Source: Actinomycetota bacterium
Lineage (GTDB): Bacteria; Actinomycetota; Thermoleophilia; Solirubrobacterales; 70-9
Assembly (NCBI GenBank): GCA_018268575.1
Contig: JAFDWF010000026.1
Location: 1 to 51,173, forward strand
Direction of reading: 5' to 3'
DNA length: 51,173 bases
The notes under the pieces: model-generated
What the model saw: only the letters and a program-made list of their open reading frames with translations
What the model was told of the DNA's origin: nothing
Databases searched by the model: none
Shown: one piece after another, positions 33,008 through 41,093 of the stretch
How the letters are laid out: every line of letters starts with the position of its first letter
Position numbering within the stretch: the first letter of the stretch is position 1
Program-made: the position numbers and the translations under genes

Positions 33008-33084
33008 CCGGGTGACTGCCCCGGCTTCGGAGCCCCGTTGAGGCGGGGTGGGGCGCTGCCGGCCGGCGCCCGGATGCCAAAAGG

Positions 33085-33144
33085 GACCCGGCCTTTTCGG
33101 AGGCGACCCTGGCAGGCTGTGGCCGCCTCCGAAAAGGCCGGGTC
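33085..33144 (+). repeat. 60-nt hairpin repeat, copy A
   Basis: Perfect 21-bp arms (33085-33105 and 33124-33144) around an 18-nt loop. The inner stem CGGAGGCG/CGCCTCCG and the loop ending GGCAGGCTGTGGC are shared with copies at 49292 and, inverted, 33633. The outer stem differs among copies with matching changes on both arms. It lies 77 bases after the chrA stop. Confidence 0.85.
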
Positions 33145-33172
33145 ATGAGGGGACGGCAGAGGGTCCTACGCT

Positions 33173-33214
33173 CCGCTGTTCCTATGCCGGAATGGTGGGC
33201 ATAAGGAACAGCGG
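33173..33214. repeat. Near-perfect hairpin between the 60-nt repeat and the MITE
   Basis: CCGCTGTTCCTATGCC pairs with 33198-33214 with a single bulged base. At the other locus the same place holds an unrelated perfect 23-bp hairpin (49396-49445), so position and form are kept but not the sequence. Confidence 0.6.
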
Positions 33215-33230
33215 AAGGCGGTTTCGCGGG

Positions 33231-33431
33231 GTCCGTCACGAAGACGCCGGGAACCAAGCGGGAGACGTGAGGGAGACGTCACGGGTTCCACTCTTCCTCC
33301 ACCGTCACAGACACGTGACCACGGTTTTGGGCCCCCATGGGACCCAGATTCACTCAGCGCGAAAGGAGGGTCCGGAACCTCCGCAGGAAGGCATACGTCT
33401 TCCCTGCGATCGTGGGGCCTTCGTCACGGAC
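33231..33431. mobile_element. MITE-like element, intact copy with perfect 13-bp terminal inverted repeats
   Basis: The 201-bp element begins GTCCGTCACGAAG and ends with its exact reverse complement. Inside are a GGGCCC-centred palindromic site and the hairpin GCAGGAAG...CTTCCCTGC near the right end. It has no coding capacity. A close relative at 49458-51173 is split by an insertion sequence. No clear target duplication is visible at the flanks, so it could also be a structured-RNA or regulatory repeat. Confidence 0.75.
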
Positions 33432-33825
33432 AGGGCGGGGATCCTCGGAGATCTCCCGTATCCATGCATCTCCCCGACGGGACCCGCGCGGATCGCACGG
33501 TCTTCGTGGCGTCTTGCCTCGGCTCCGTCACGGAGACGTCGCATCCTCCGTCCCGTCACGGAGATGCCGGGATCCCCGGACCTCCCCCACCACGCACCCG
33601 TCCCTGCGCAAGCCTCCCCCCGAGAACCTCCTGTCCCGGGCGTCTCGGAGGCGGCCACAGCCTGCCCGGGTCGCCTCCGGGACGCCCGGGACGCATGAAC
33701 TCCAATACCTCCGCCCCGAACCTCTCCCGACCCTTCCCTCTCGCCCTCTCCCGCCTCCCGGCTCTCATCCAACTCTTAGCTCCGCCTAACCGACGGTTTA
33801 GCGCCTCTCCCTAGCTTGGCGCGCC
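33432..33825. other. Repeat-rich non-coding spacer
   Basis: No gene is supported. The segment holds fragments like the MITE end: GTCACGGAGACG near 33528 and GTCACGGAGATGCCGGGA near 33555, compared with GTCACGAAGACGCCGGGA in the intact copy. It also holds the inverted 60-nt hairpin (33633-33692). A CTCTCATCC segment and an A/T-richer stretch just ahead of 33826 probably carry the promoter of the third COG4705 gene. Confidence 0.55.
33633..33692 (-). repeat. 60-nt hairpin repeat, copy C (inverted)
   Basis: Arms of 21 nt (33633-33653, 33672-33692), one G-T pair, around the loop GCCACAGCCTGCCCGGGT, which is the exact reverse complement of the loop in copy B. The outer stem is GTCCCGGGCGTC-type rather than GACCCGGCCTT-type but still pairs, so structure is conserved and sequence is not. 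Confidence 0.8.
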
Positions 33826-34692
33826 ATGTCGATCACCTCCCCCCGCTCCTCCCTGGCCCCCGACACCCGCACCCGCGGCCCTCTCATCGCCAAGGTCCCC
33901 GAGATCATCGCCTTCTTCTGGCTCACGAAGGTGGCGACCACGGCGATGGGGGAGTCGACCTCTGACTTCCTCAACGGCTTCCTCGGCCCGGTGATCGCGA
34001 TCCCCCTGATGCTGGTGCTGCTCGGCTGGACCCTGCGCCGCCAGTTCCGCGCCGATCGCTATGACGCTTGGACCTACTGGGGCGTCGTCGTGATGGTGGC
34101 GATCTTCGGCACCTCCGCCGCCGACGCCGTCCACATCGGGGCCGGCGTTCCCTATTCGGTCTCGACGATCTTCTACGCCGTCGTCCTCGCCGTCATCTTC
34201 TTCGCCTGGTATCGCAGCGAGGGCACGCTCTCGATCCACTCGATCTACACCCGCCGCCGCGAGGTCTTCTACTGGGCGACGGTCCTCGCTACCTTCGCCC
34301 TCGGCACCGCCGCCGGCGACATGACCGCGACCAGCCTCCACCTCGGCTACTTCGGCTCGATCTGGCTGTTTGCGGCGCTGATCGCGATCCCGGCGATCGG
34401 CTACCGCTGGTTCGGCATGAACGAGGTGCTCGCCTTCTGGGCCGCCTACGTGCTGACCCGCCCGCTCGGAGCTTCGGTCGCCGACTGGATGGCGATGGAA
34501 CCGCATCGCGGCGGGCTCGGCTTCGGCACCGGTGGCGTCAGCCTGATCCTCGCCGTCGTCGTCTACCTGGCGGTGCGCCGGCTGGCGACGACGAAGATGG
34601 ACGTCCGCGACGAGGACTCAGACCCGGATGCGGGCGGGTCAGACGTGAGCGGGCTCGGCCGCGGCCGAGCCCTCGGCCTCGACCTTGGGTAG
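33826..34692 (+). CDS. COG4705-type membrane protein (third paralogue)
   Basis: A 288-residue membrane protein close to the one at 29907. Motifs: KVPEIIAFFWLTKVATTAMG, GESTSDFLNG, GTSAADAVHIG, LGTAAGDMTATS and TRPLGASVADWMA. The middle segment YRSEGTLSIHSIYTRRREVF matches the second paralogue almost exactly, so the two probably arose by duplication before the repeat spacer and chrA came between them. The last 18 codons overlap the end of the convergent ArsR-like gene. Function unknown. Confidence 0.72.
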   Translation: MSITSPRSSLAPDTRTRGPLIAKVPEIIAFFWLTKVATTAMGESTSDFLNGFLGPVIAIPLMLVLLGWTLRRQFRADRYDAWTYWGVVVMVAIFGTSAADAVHIGAGVPYSVSTIFYAVVLAVIFFAWYRSEGTLSIHSIYTRRREVFYWATVLATFALGTAAGDMTATSLHLGYFGSIWLFAALIAIPAIGYRWFGMNEVLAFWAAYVLTRPLGASVADWMAMEPHRGGLGFGTGGVSLILAVVVYLAVRRLATTKMDVRDEDSDPDAGGSDVSGLGRGRALGLDLG

Positions 34693-35100
34693 AGCCTCGG
34701 GCAGTGTGTAGAAGTGCTCGGTGGCGCCGCGCACCGCGCGCTGGCGCACCAGCACGATCAGGCCCGCCTTGGCCAGCTCGGTGACGTGGTAGTTGGTGTT
34801 GCTGAGCGGGATCTGCAGCTCGCGGCTGAGGTCCGAGGGGGAGAGGACCCGGCCGCCGTCGATGCCGAGGATTTCCAGGATCGAGACCCGCAGCGGGTGG
34901 GCCGTCGCCCGCGCCAACCGCTCCCAGTCGACCGGGATCGCCTCGGTGCCAGGACGGGCGCCGTTTTTGCTCGCGCTCCCGCCGCCGGTGCCGCTTGCCC
35001 TGTTGCCTTCGGTGGTCGGTCTTCCCTTCGCCATGAGGTGCGTGACTCCGTTTCCGTTGCCGTCGTTCACGTGGTCAAGTACCCAATTTTTCCCGACCAT
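34639..35100 (-). CDS. ArsR-like winged-helix regulator
   Basis: A 153-residue protein. Residues about 57-140 form an ArsR/HTH_20-type winged helix: WERLARATAHPLRVSILEIL, SPSDLSRELQIPLSNTNYHV (recognition helix) and LAKAGLIVLVRQRAVRGATE (wing). The N-terminal 50 residues are a Gly/Asn/Ser-rich disordered tail. ATG 35100 is chosen; ATG 35034 (MAKGRPTTEG) would remove 22 residues and is equally possible. It is divergent from the three large exported proteins, with only 63 bases between, and a TCATG-T-CATGA palindrome lies there. No metal-binding cysteines are seen, so the ligand is unknown. Confidence 0.8.
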   Translation of the reverse strand: MVGKNWVLDHVNDGNGNGVTHLMAKGRPTTEGNRASGTGGGSASKNGARPGTEAIPVDWERLARATAHPLRVSILEILGIDGGRVLSPSDLSRELQIPLSNTNYHVTELAKAGLIVLVRQRAVRGATEHFYTLPEALPKVEAEGSAAAEPAHV

Positions 35101-35123
35101 GCGATCGACATTACCAAAAAATG

Positions 35124-35153
35124 TTGATTCATGTCATGATTTTCGGGTACTGT
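35124..35153 (+). promoter_or_regulatory. Promoter and operator ahead of the three large exported proteins
   Basis: TTGATT (35124-35129) and TACTGT (35148-35153) are 18 nt apart. Between them lies the palindrome TCATG-T-CATGA (35129-35139), well placed for repression by the divergent ArsR-like protein. The transcript would begin near 35160 and carry a strong GGAGGAG site directly ahead of an ATG at 35183. Confidence 0.5.
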
Positions 35154-35163
35154 CACGCCTGGG

Positions 35164-38118
35164 ATGCTCTTCTGGAGGAGAGATGCGGCGCTTGGCGGCG
35201 CCTCGATTACTGACGCCTGGCCCACCTTTCCTGGCCTTGCGGTGATCTGCGTCGTTGCGCTTGCCATCCTGCTCGCGCTACCCGCCATGGCCTTTGCGGA
35301 CACCGCCTCGGTGATCGCGCCGAGCAATCCGCACGAACCGAAGGTCGATTCGGGCTGGCAGGCGGGCACCTGCAAGAAGGAACCGGCGATCACCGACCCG
35401 ACCGCCGCCGACTTCTGCAACGTCGGCAGCAACCCGGGCGAATTCTTCTTTGAAGAAGCGGCCGCCCACCCGAACTACGGCTTCACCCAGTTCATCGTCG
35501 CCCACAGCGGCCCGCTCGAACGACCGAGCACCGAACTCGCCTATGTGCGGGTCGAGCTGCCGGTGGGCCTGGCGGTCAATCCGGGGGCGACCGCCCGCTG
35601 CCCGATCGAAGTCTTCGAAGCGGGCGCGACGGGCTGCGAAAGCCACGGATCGAAGGTAGGCGAAAGCGGCGTGACCGCGGCGGTGAGTGCGTTGGCGCCG
35701 ATCCCGCCGTTCGCGGGGATCACCGCGGTCCCCGTCTACAACCTGGTCCCGAAACAGGGGCAGGCGGCGCGCTTCGGCCTCGAACTGCTCGGCAACGAAG
35801 TCTTCCTCGAAGGCGACATCGCCTCCAGCAGCGATTACCACGAGGGCTTCACCATCGCCGTGCCACACGCGCTGCCGCTCGAAACCTCGAAGATCCCGCT
35901 GCTCGGCGGGTTGCTCCAGTCGATCGTCCCCGGCCTGATCCTCAAGGACCGGCTGGTCTTCGACGGGCGCGCCGGCGACGGCACCTTCCTCACCACGCCG
36001 AGCACCTGCCGTGGCCGCGCCTTCCTCGAATCGGGCAGCGAATACTCGACCCTGCTGAAAGCGGCCTCCTACGAAGAGATCGCGGCGGGGGAGAGCTTCC
36101 CCGCCGGCGCGGGCGCCTACCTGGAGTCGCCGATCCCGCCCGGCACCTCGCCGAAGGGCTGCGACACGATCCCTTATGCGCCGAGCATCGCCGTCGCCCC
36201 CGGGACCGAAGAAACGAACTCCCCGGCCGCTGCCCAGGTGACCGTCGCCGTCCCCCACATCCAGAAAGAAACCGGGCAGGACGACTCGACCACGGAGGAA
36301 GCGACGCTGACGCTGCCGCCGGGGATGGGGATCAACCCCTCGGCCGCGGCCGCGGCGAACAACCTGAAGACCTGCGAAAACAGCCAGTTCGTGCTCCACT
36401 CGGCGCAGCCGATCACCTGCCCGGCCGAGTCGAAGATCGGCACCGCGACGATCGCCGCGGCGGCGCTGCCGGAAGGCAACCTCGAAGGCAACGTCTACAT
36501 CGGCAAGCAGGAAAGCACCGACCCGCTCTCCGGCAACGAGTACCGGATCTTCATCGACGCCGCCTCGGCGCGATATGGGATCGACGTGCGGCTGCTCGGC
36601 CACGTCTTCGCCAACCCGACCACCGGGCAGCTGTCGACGACGATCTCAGAAGTGCCGCAGGTCCCGTTCACCAGCTTCGAGCTGAGCTTCGTCGGCGGCC
36701 AACGCTCGGTGCTGAGCAGCCCACCCACCTGCGGCCCCAACACGAGCGGCGCGAAGATGGTCCCCTACTCGGGCAACGCGGCGGCGACGCCGACCCAGGC
36801 CTTCGCGCTCCAGCATCTGCCCGGCGGGGGCGCCTGCCCGACCTCGATGGGGGCGCGGCCGTTCGCGCCCTCCCTCGCCGCGGCGCCGAAGAGCAACGCC
36901 GCCGGTGCCTACAGCCCGCTCCATATAACCCTCACCCGCCCGAACGGCCAGCAGGAGCTGAAGGGGGCGACGATCGCGCTGGCGCCGGGGATGATCGGCA
37001 AGCTGGCGGGGATCCCGTACTGCCCGGCGAGCTCGCTCGCCGCCGCGGCGCAGTCGAGCGGCGCCGCCGAGGCCGCCGACTCGAGCTGTCCGGCGAAGAG
37101 CGAAGTCGGCACCGCCACCGTGCAGGCGGGCACCGGCCCGACGCCGCTCTCGATCACCGGCAAGGTCTTCCTCTCGAGCCCCTACCGCGGCGCTCCCCTC
37201 TCCCTGGCGGTGATCACCCCCGCCACGGCCGGCCCGTTCGACCTCGGGACGGTCGTGGTGAGGGTGGCATTGCAAGTCGATCCCGAAACCGCCCAGGTGA
37301 CGGCGATCTCCGACCCGATCCCCGATGTCTTCGGCGGCACCCAGCTGAGCATCCGGCAGGTGGTGATCGAACTGGACAGGAAGGAATTCACCCTCAACCC
37401 GACCAACTGCGGCAAGCTCTCGGTCGCCGCGACGCTCCGCGGCGGGGGAGGGGACCCGACCAACGAAGCGGCCTGGGGCACCTACTCCACCTCGGTCCCG
37501 TTCCAGACCTCCAACTGCCAGGCGCTGAAGTTCCGCCCGCGGCTGACCACCCGCTTCCTCGGCGGCAAGAAGCAGACCTTCCGCGCCGGCCACCCGGAGC
37601 TGCGGGCGACCCTGGTGGCGCGCCCCGGCGATGCCAACCTCGCCCGCGCGACGCTGACCCTGCCGCACTCGGAGCTGATCGACCAGGGCCACATCAAGAC
37701 GATCTGCACGCGGCCGAAGCTGGCCGCCCACGAATGCCCGGCCGACTCGATCTACGGCTACGCGCGCGCCGAATCGTCCCTGCTCGAAAGCGAACTGGCG
37801 GGGCCGGTCTACCTGGTGCCCTCGACCCACACGCTGCCCGACCTGCTCGTCGACCTCCAGGGCCAGGTGGAGATCCAGCTGCACGGAGTGATCAAGTCGG
37901 TCAAAGGCGGCCGCATCCGCACCACCTTCGCGCCGATCCCCGACGTGCCGGTGAGCAAGTTCGTGCTGACGATGAAGGGCGGCAAGAAGGGCCTGCTGCA
38001 GAACTCCCGCAACCTCTGCATCCACAAGCAGTTCTCGACCCTCGACTTCCTCGCCCAGAACGGCAAGCACCTGCGCAAGCAGCGGCTGCCGCTGGGGGTC
38101 GCCGCATGCCACCGATAA
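35164..38118 (+). CDS. Large exported four-unit cysteine-repeat protein, paralogue 1
   Basis: A 984-residue exported protein. Signal peptide hydrophobic core LAVICVVALAILLALPAMAF. The mature part has four divergent units, each with LPxG(L/M)xxNP-like opening, a cysteine, a second cysteine in CPxxSxxG, a (V/A)Y(L/I/N) strand and a closing cysteine: C146/C158/C282, C404/C419/C523, C620/C642/C749, C848/C858/C952. Linker cysteines precede units 2-4 (C333, C558, C785). Start uncertain: the best ribosome site and a basic MRRLAAPRLLT belong to ATG 35183 in another frame, suggesting a frameshift inside the signal peptide; ATG 35164 gives the open frame listed. Probably a cell-surface beta-rich protein. 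No enzyme motif is recognised. Confidence 0.72.
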   Translation: MLFWRRDAALGGASITDAWPTFPGLAVICVVALAILLALPAMAFADTASVIAPSNPHEPKVDSGWQAGTCKKEPAITDPTAADFCNVGSNPGEFFFEEAAAHPNYGFTQFIVAHSGPLERPSTELAYVRVELPVGLAVNPGATARCPIEVFEAGATGCESHGSKVGESGVTAAVSALAPIPPFAGITAVPVYNLVPKQGQAARFGLELLGNEVFLEGDIASSSDYHEGFTIAVPHALPLETSKIPLLGGLLQSIVPGLILKDRLVFDGRAGDGTFLTTPSTCRGRAFLESGSEYSTLLKAASYEEIAAGESFPAGAGAYLESPIPPGTSPKGCDTIPYAPSIAVAPGTEETNSPAAAQVTVAVPHIQKETGQDDSTTEEATLTLPPGMGINPSAAAAANNLKTCENSQFVLHSAQPITCPAESKIGTATIAAAALPEGNLEGNVYIGKQESTDPLSGNEYRIFIDAASARYGIDVRLLGHVFANPTTGQLSTTISEVPQVPFTSFELSFVGGQRSVLSSPPTCGPNTSGAKMVPYSGNAAATPTQAFALQHLPGGGACPTSMGARPFAPSLAAAPKSNAAGAYSPLHITLTRPNGQQELKGATIALAPGMIGKLAGIPYCPASSLAAAAQSSGAAEAADSSCPAKSEVGTATVQAGTGPTPLSITGKVFLSSPYRGAPLSLAVITPATAGPFDLGTVVVRVALQVDPETAQVTAISDPIPDVFGGTQLSIRQVVIELDRKEFTLNPTNCGKLSVAATLRGGGGDPTNEAAWGTYSTSVPFQTSNCQALKFRPRLTTRFLGGKKQTFRAGHPELRATLVARPGDANLARATLTLPHSELIDQGHIKTICTRPKLAAHECPADSIYGYARAESSLLESELAGPVYLVPSTHTLPDLLVDLQGQVEIQLHGVIKSVKGGRIRTTFAPIPDVPVSKFVLTMKGGKKGLLQNSRNLCIHKQFSTLDFLAQNGKHLRKQRLPLGVAACHR

Positions 38119-38164
38119 ACGCGTTGTTTTTCAGATCGAGACAGCTGGGTAAGGGATCGGCCCA

Positions 38165-40918
38165 ATGAAGAGGAGTGCACGAAACTCTGCAGGCGTCGTC
38201 CTGGCCCTGGCCCTGATCGGGCTGCTGAGCGCCGCCTTCGGCGCGGGGTCGGCGGTGGCGGCCTTCGGGGTGAGCAAGTGGGAAGCGGGTACCTGCAACG
38301 CGGGAATCGGCGAATGCACCTACTCGAGTGAATTCAAACGTTTCGCGGCGACCGCGGCGACGCATCCGGCCGAAGGCCTCACCGACTTCGCCTTCAACAC
38401 GGGCGGACTGCTCGGCACGCCGGAAGGCTCTGTCAAGGACGTCGTCGTCGACCTGCCGGAGGGCCTGAACGTCAACCCGCAGGCGGTGAAGTGGTGTCCG
38501 AAAGCCACCTTCGAAGCGAGCCCGGAAACCTGCCCGGCCGAAAGCGTGGTCGGCACCAGCACGATCAAATCGATCTCCAGCATCCTCACCGTGCCGCTGA
38601 GCCTGCCGGTCTACGACATCGAACCCGAAGCAGGCCACCCGGCCCTCTTCGGCTTCAACATCAACATCCCGCTGATCCTCCCCGACCACGACGTCTACCT
38701 GGTCACCACGATCGACTGGGCGGGCGACTACCACGAGAACTTCACCATCAGCGAAGTCCCGACCGCGGTGCCGCTGGTCGAGAACAGGCTCGTCTTCGAC
38801 GGTCAGGCGGGCGGCTCGTTCCTGACCCTGCCGAGCCCCTGCAACGCGCCGACGACGACCACTCTGCACGTCGCCTCCTACGAAGCGCCGGGGGCCTTCC
38901 AGGAATACAAGACGACCCCGGCGTTACCGAAACAGGCGGTGCCGATCGTCGGCTGCGCCTCGGTGCCCTTCGCGCCGAACGTCACCGCTGCCGCCAACGG
39001 CCCGACCGACTCCTCGGCGCCGGTGTCGGTGTCGCTGAACATCCCGCAGGGTACCCAGCCGCAGGCGAACTCCACCGTCAAGACGGCCGCCGTAACCTTG
39101 CCCGCCTACACCGGGCTGAACCCCGCCACCGCGCCGGGCCTCAAGTTCTGCCCGGACAACGCGTTCCCGCTCCACTCCGAAGCGCCGACCAGCTGCCCGG
39201 CCGAATCGCAGGTCGGGACGATCGCGATCGAAACGCCGGAGCTGCCCGCGGGCTCGCTCAGCGGCCCCGTCTACCTGGCCGAACAGAAGAGCCGCGACCC
39301 GCTCTCGGGGCAGGAGTACCGGATCTTCTTCAACGCCGAATCCTCCCGCTACGGGGTGCAGGTGCGCGAGGAAGGAAGGATCAAGGCAAACCCGACCACC
39401 GGCCAGATCACCGGTGAATTCGCCGACCTGCCGCAGGTCGGGTTCAGCTCGGCGACGCTGACCTTCGGTCCACAGGCCAAGCATGCGATCCCGGTACTGA
39501 GCACGCCGCCGCTCTGCACCAACACCTCGACCTCGAGCGCGATCCCGTACTCGACCGGCGCGCCGACGGCGACCCCGACCACCGAACTGAAGCTGACCCA
39601 GGCGCCCGGCGGTCAGCCCTGTGCGAAGACGATGGCCGAACGCCCGTTCCAGCCGGGCTTCACGGCGAAGCCGGGGACGAGCAAGGTACTGGCCTACACG
39701 CCCTACCAGCTGAACATCACCCGGGGCGAAGGCCAGCAGGAGGTCAAAGGCTTCAACCTCACCCTGCCGCCGGGGGCGACCGCGAAGCTCGCCGGCGTCG
39801 CCTACTGCCAGCCGAACGAATTCGAAGTGGCGACGCGGACCTCCGGCGCCGAAGAGGAAAAGAAGTCGGCCTGCACGGCGAAGAGTGAGATCGGCGTCGC
39901 CACGATCGAGGCGGGCACCGGGCAGACCCCGCTCTCGATCAAGGGCAAGGTCTATCTCTCCGGTCCATATAAGGGAGCGCCGCTCTCGGTGGTCGTGATC
40001 ACCCCGGCGGTGGCCGGTCCGTTCGACCTCGGCAACGTCGTCGTCCGCGCGCCGCTCAGCATCGATCCGGAAACCGGGCAGGCGAGCACGAGCGCCGAAA
40101 TCCCCGACGTGTTCGGCGGGGTGAAGCTCGACATCCGCCAGATCAACGTCAACCTGAACCGCAAGGAATTCACCCTCAACGGGACCAACTGCAAGCAGTC
40201 GGCGGTCGAAGGGATGATCTCCGGCGGCGGCGCCGACCCGACCAACTCGAGCGCCTGGTCCTCGACCAAGGTCTCCGCTCCCTCGCAGGGCGAAGGCTGC
40301 AACGGGCTCAAGTTTAAGCCCCGCCTCAAGGTGCGGCTCTTCGGCCAGACCCACCGCGCCAAGCACCCGAAACTGAAGGCGACCCTGACCACCAAGCAGG
40401 GCCAAGCCAACACGGCGCTCGCCTCGGTCGCGTTGCCGCACGCGATCTTCCTCGATCAGTCGAGCCTCAGCGCCGTCTGCACGCGGCCCCAGTTCGCCGC
40501 CGAACAGTGCCCGAAGAAATCGATCTACGGCCACGCCCGCGCCTGGTCGCCGCTGCTGGCGAGTCCACTCGAAGGACCGGTCGTCCTGCGCTCCTCGAAC
40601 AACACCCTGCCCGACATGGTCGCCCACCTGCGCGGCCAGGTGAACATCGACCTCGACGGCCGCATCGACAGCTTCAAGGGCGGCATCCGCACCACCTTCG
40701 CCCGCATCCCCGACCTGCCGGTGAGCAAATTCGTGCTCGTCCTGCCCGGCGGCAAGCACGGCCTGCTGCAGGCCTCGACCAACCTCTGCGCCAAGCCGGT
40801 GCGCGGGATCATCCGCCTGGTCGGCCAGAACGGCAAGAAGTCGAACCGTCACGTGAGGATCCAGACCCCTTGCGGGAAGAAGCACAAGGGCGGCAACAAG
40901 AAGGCCAAACAGCCCTAG
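38165..40918 (+). CDS. Large exported four-unit cysteine-repeat protein, paralogue 2
   Basis: A 917-residue paralogue of its neighbours. Signal peptide MKRSARNSAG then VVLALALIGLLSAAFGAGSA. Four units with cysteine triads C111/C123/C226, C329/C344/C451, C548/C570/C676 and C772/C782/C875, and linker cysteines C264, C486 and C712 in the pattern C-x4-(P/K)F-x-P. The third unit has GPYKGAPLSVVVITPAVAGP and the fourth HLRGQVNIDLDGRIDSFKGG. The C-terminus is lysine-rich. It starts 46 bases after paralogue 1 and is probably on the same transcript. Glutamate is nearly always GAA. Expected outside the membrane, perhaps wall-bound through the basic tail. Confidence 0.75.
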   Translation: MKRSARNSAGVVLALALIGLLSAAFGAGSAVAAFGVSKWEAGTCNAGIGECTYSSEFKRFAATAATHPAEGLTDFAFNTGGLLGTPEGSVKDVVVDLPEGLNVNPQAVKWCPKATFEASPETCPAESVVGTSTIKSISSILTVPLSLPVYDIEPEAGHPALFGFNINIPLILPDHDVYLVTTIDWAGDYHENFTISEVPTAVPLVENRLVFDGQAGGSFLTLPSPCNAPTTTTLHVASYEAPGAFQEYKTTPALPKQAVPIVGCASVPFAPNVTAAANGPTDSSAPVSVSLNIPQGTQPQANSTVKTAAVTLPAYTGLNPATAPGLKFCPDNAFPLHSEAPTSCPAESQVGTIAIETPELPAGSLSGPVYLAEQKSRDPLSGQEYRIFFNAESSRYGVQVREEGRIKANPTTGQITGEFADLPQVGFSSATLTFGPQAKHAIPVLSTPPLCTNTSTSSAIPYSTGAPTATPTTELKLTQAPGGQPCAKTMAERPFQPGFTAKPGTSKVLAYTPYQLNITRGEGQQEVKGFNLTLPPGATAKLAGVAYCQPNEFEVATRTSGAEEEKKSACTAKSEIGVATIEAGTGQTPLSIKGKVYLSGPYKGAPLSVVVITPAVAGPFDLGNVVVRAPLSIDPETGQASTSAEIPDVFGGVKLDIRQINVNLNRKEFTLNGTNCKQSAVEGMISGGGADPTNSSAWSSTKVSAPSQGEGCNGLKFKPRLKVRLFGQTHRAKHPKLKATLTTKQGQANTALASVALPHAIFLDQSSLSAVCTRPQFAAEQCPKKSIYGHARAWSPLLASPLEGPVVLRSSNNTLPDMVAHLRGQVNIDLDGRIDSFKGGIRTTFARIPDLPVSKFVLVLPGGKHGLLQASTNLCAKPVRGIIRLVGQNGKKSNRHVRIQTPCGKKHKGGNKKAKQP

Positions 40919-40972
40919 CCGAAGTGGCCAACACGGTTCGGAAATCCGATCCAAAATGGCCCACCGGTTGAC

Positions 40973-41000
40973 TTGACCTGGCCGGTCAGCCAGCTAGTGT
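40973..41000 (+). promoter_or_regulatory. Promoter of the third large exported protein
   Basis: TTGACC (40973-40978), 16-nt spacer and TAGTGT (40995-41000) in the 175-bp gap. The gene then has a very strong GGAGGAGG ribosome site at 41081-41088. So paralogue 3 can be expressed apart from paralogues 1 and 2. Confidence 0.5.
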
Positions 41001-41093
41001 CTTCCCTGGGAGAAGTGCCAGGGGGGAAGCAGGATCGCCACGCAGGGGCGGCGTTATCGCTTTTGGGGAATTGCGTTAACGGAGGAGGAAGAG

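Noticed and set aside
33232..33780. Open frames in the spacer after chrA
   Set aside because: They are Arg/Pro/Ser-rich, cross the inverted repeats and hairpins, and have no start signals; the DNA is better explained as repeats.
38924..40954. A 676-codon antisense frame, and a similar one at 42093-43958
   Set aside because: Both are antisense to the large exported proteins, with Arg/Val/Gly-rich nonsense and no recognisable start or domain.
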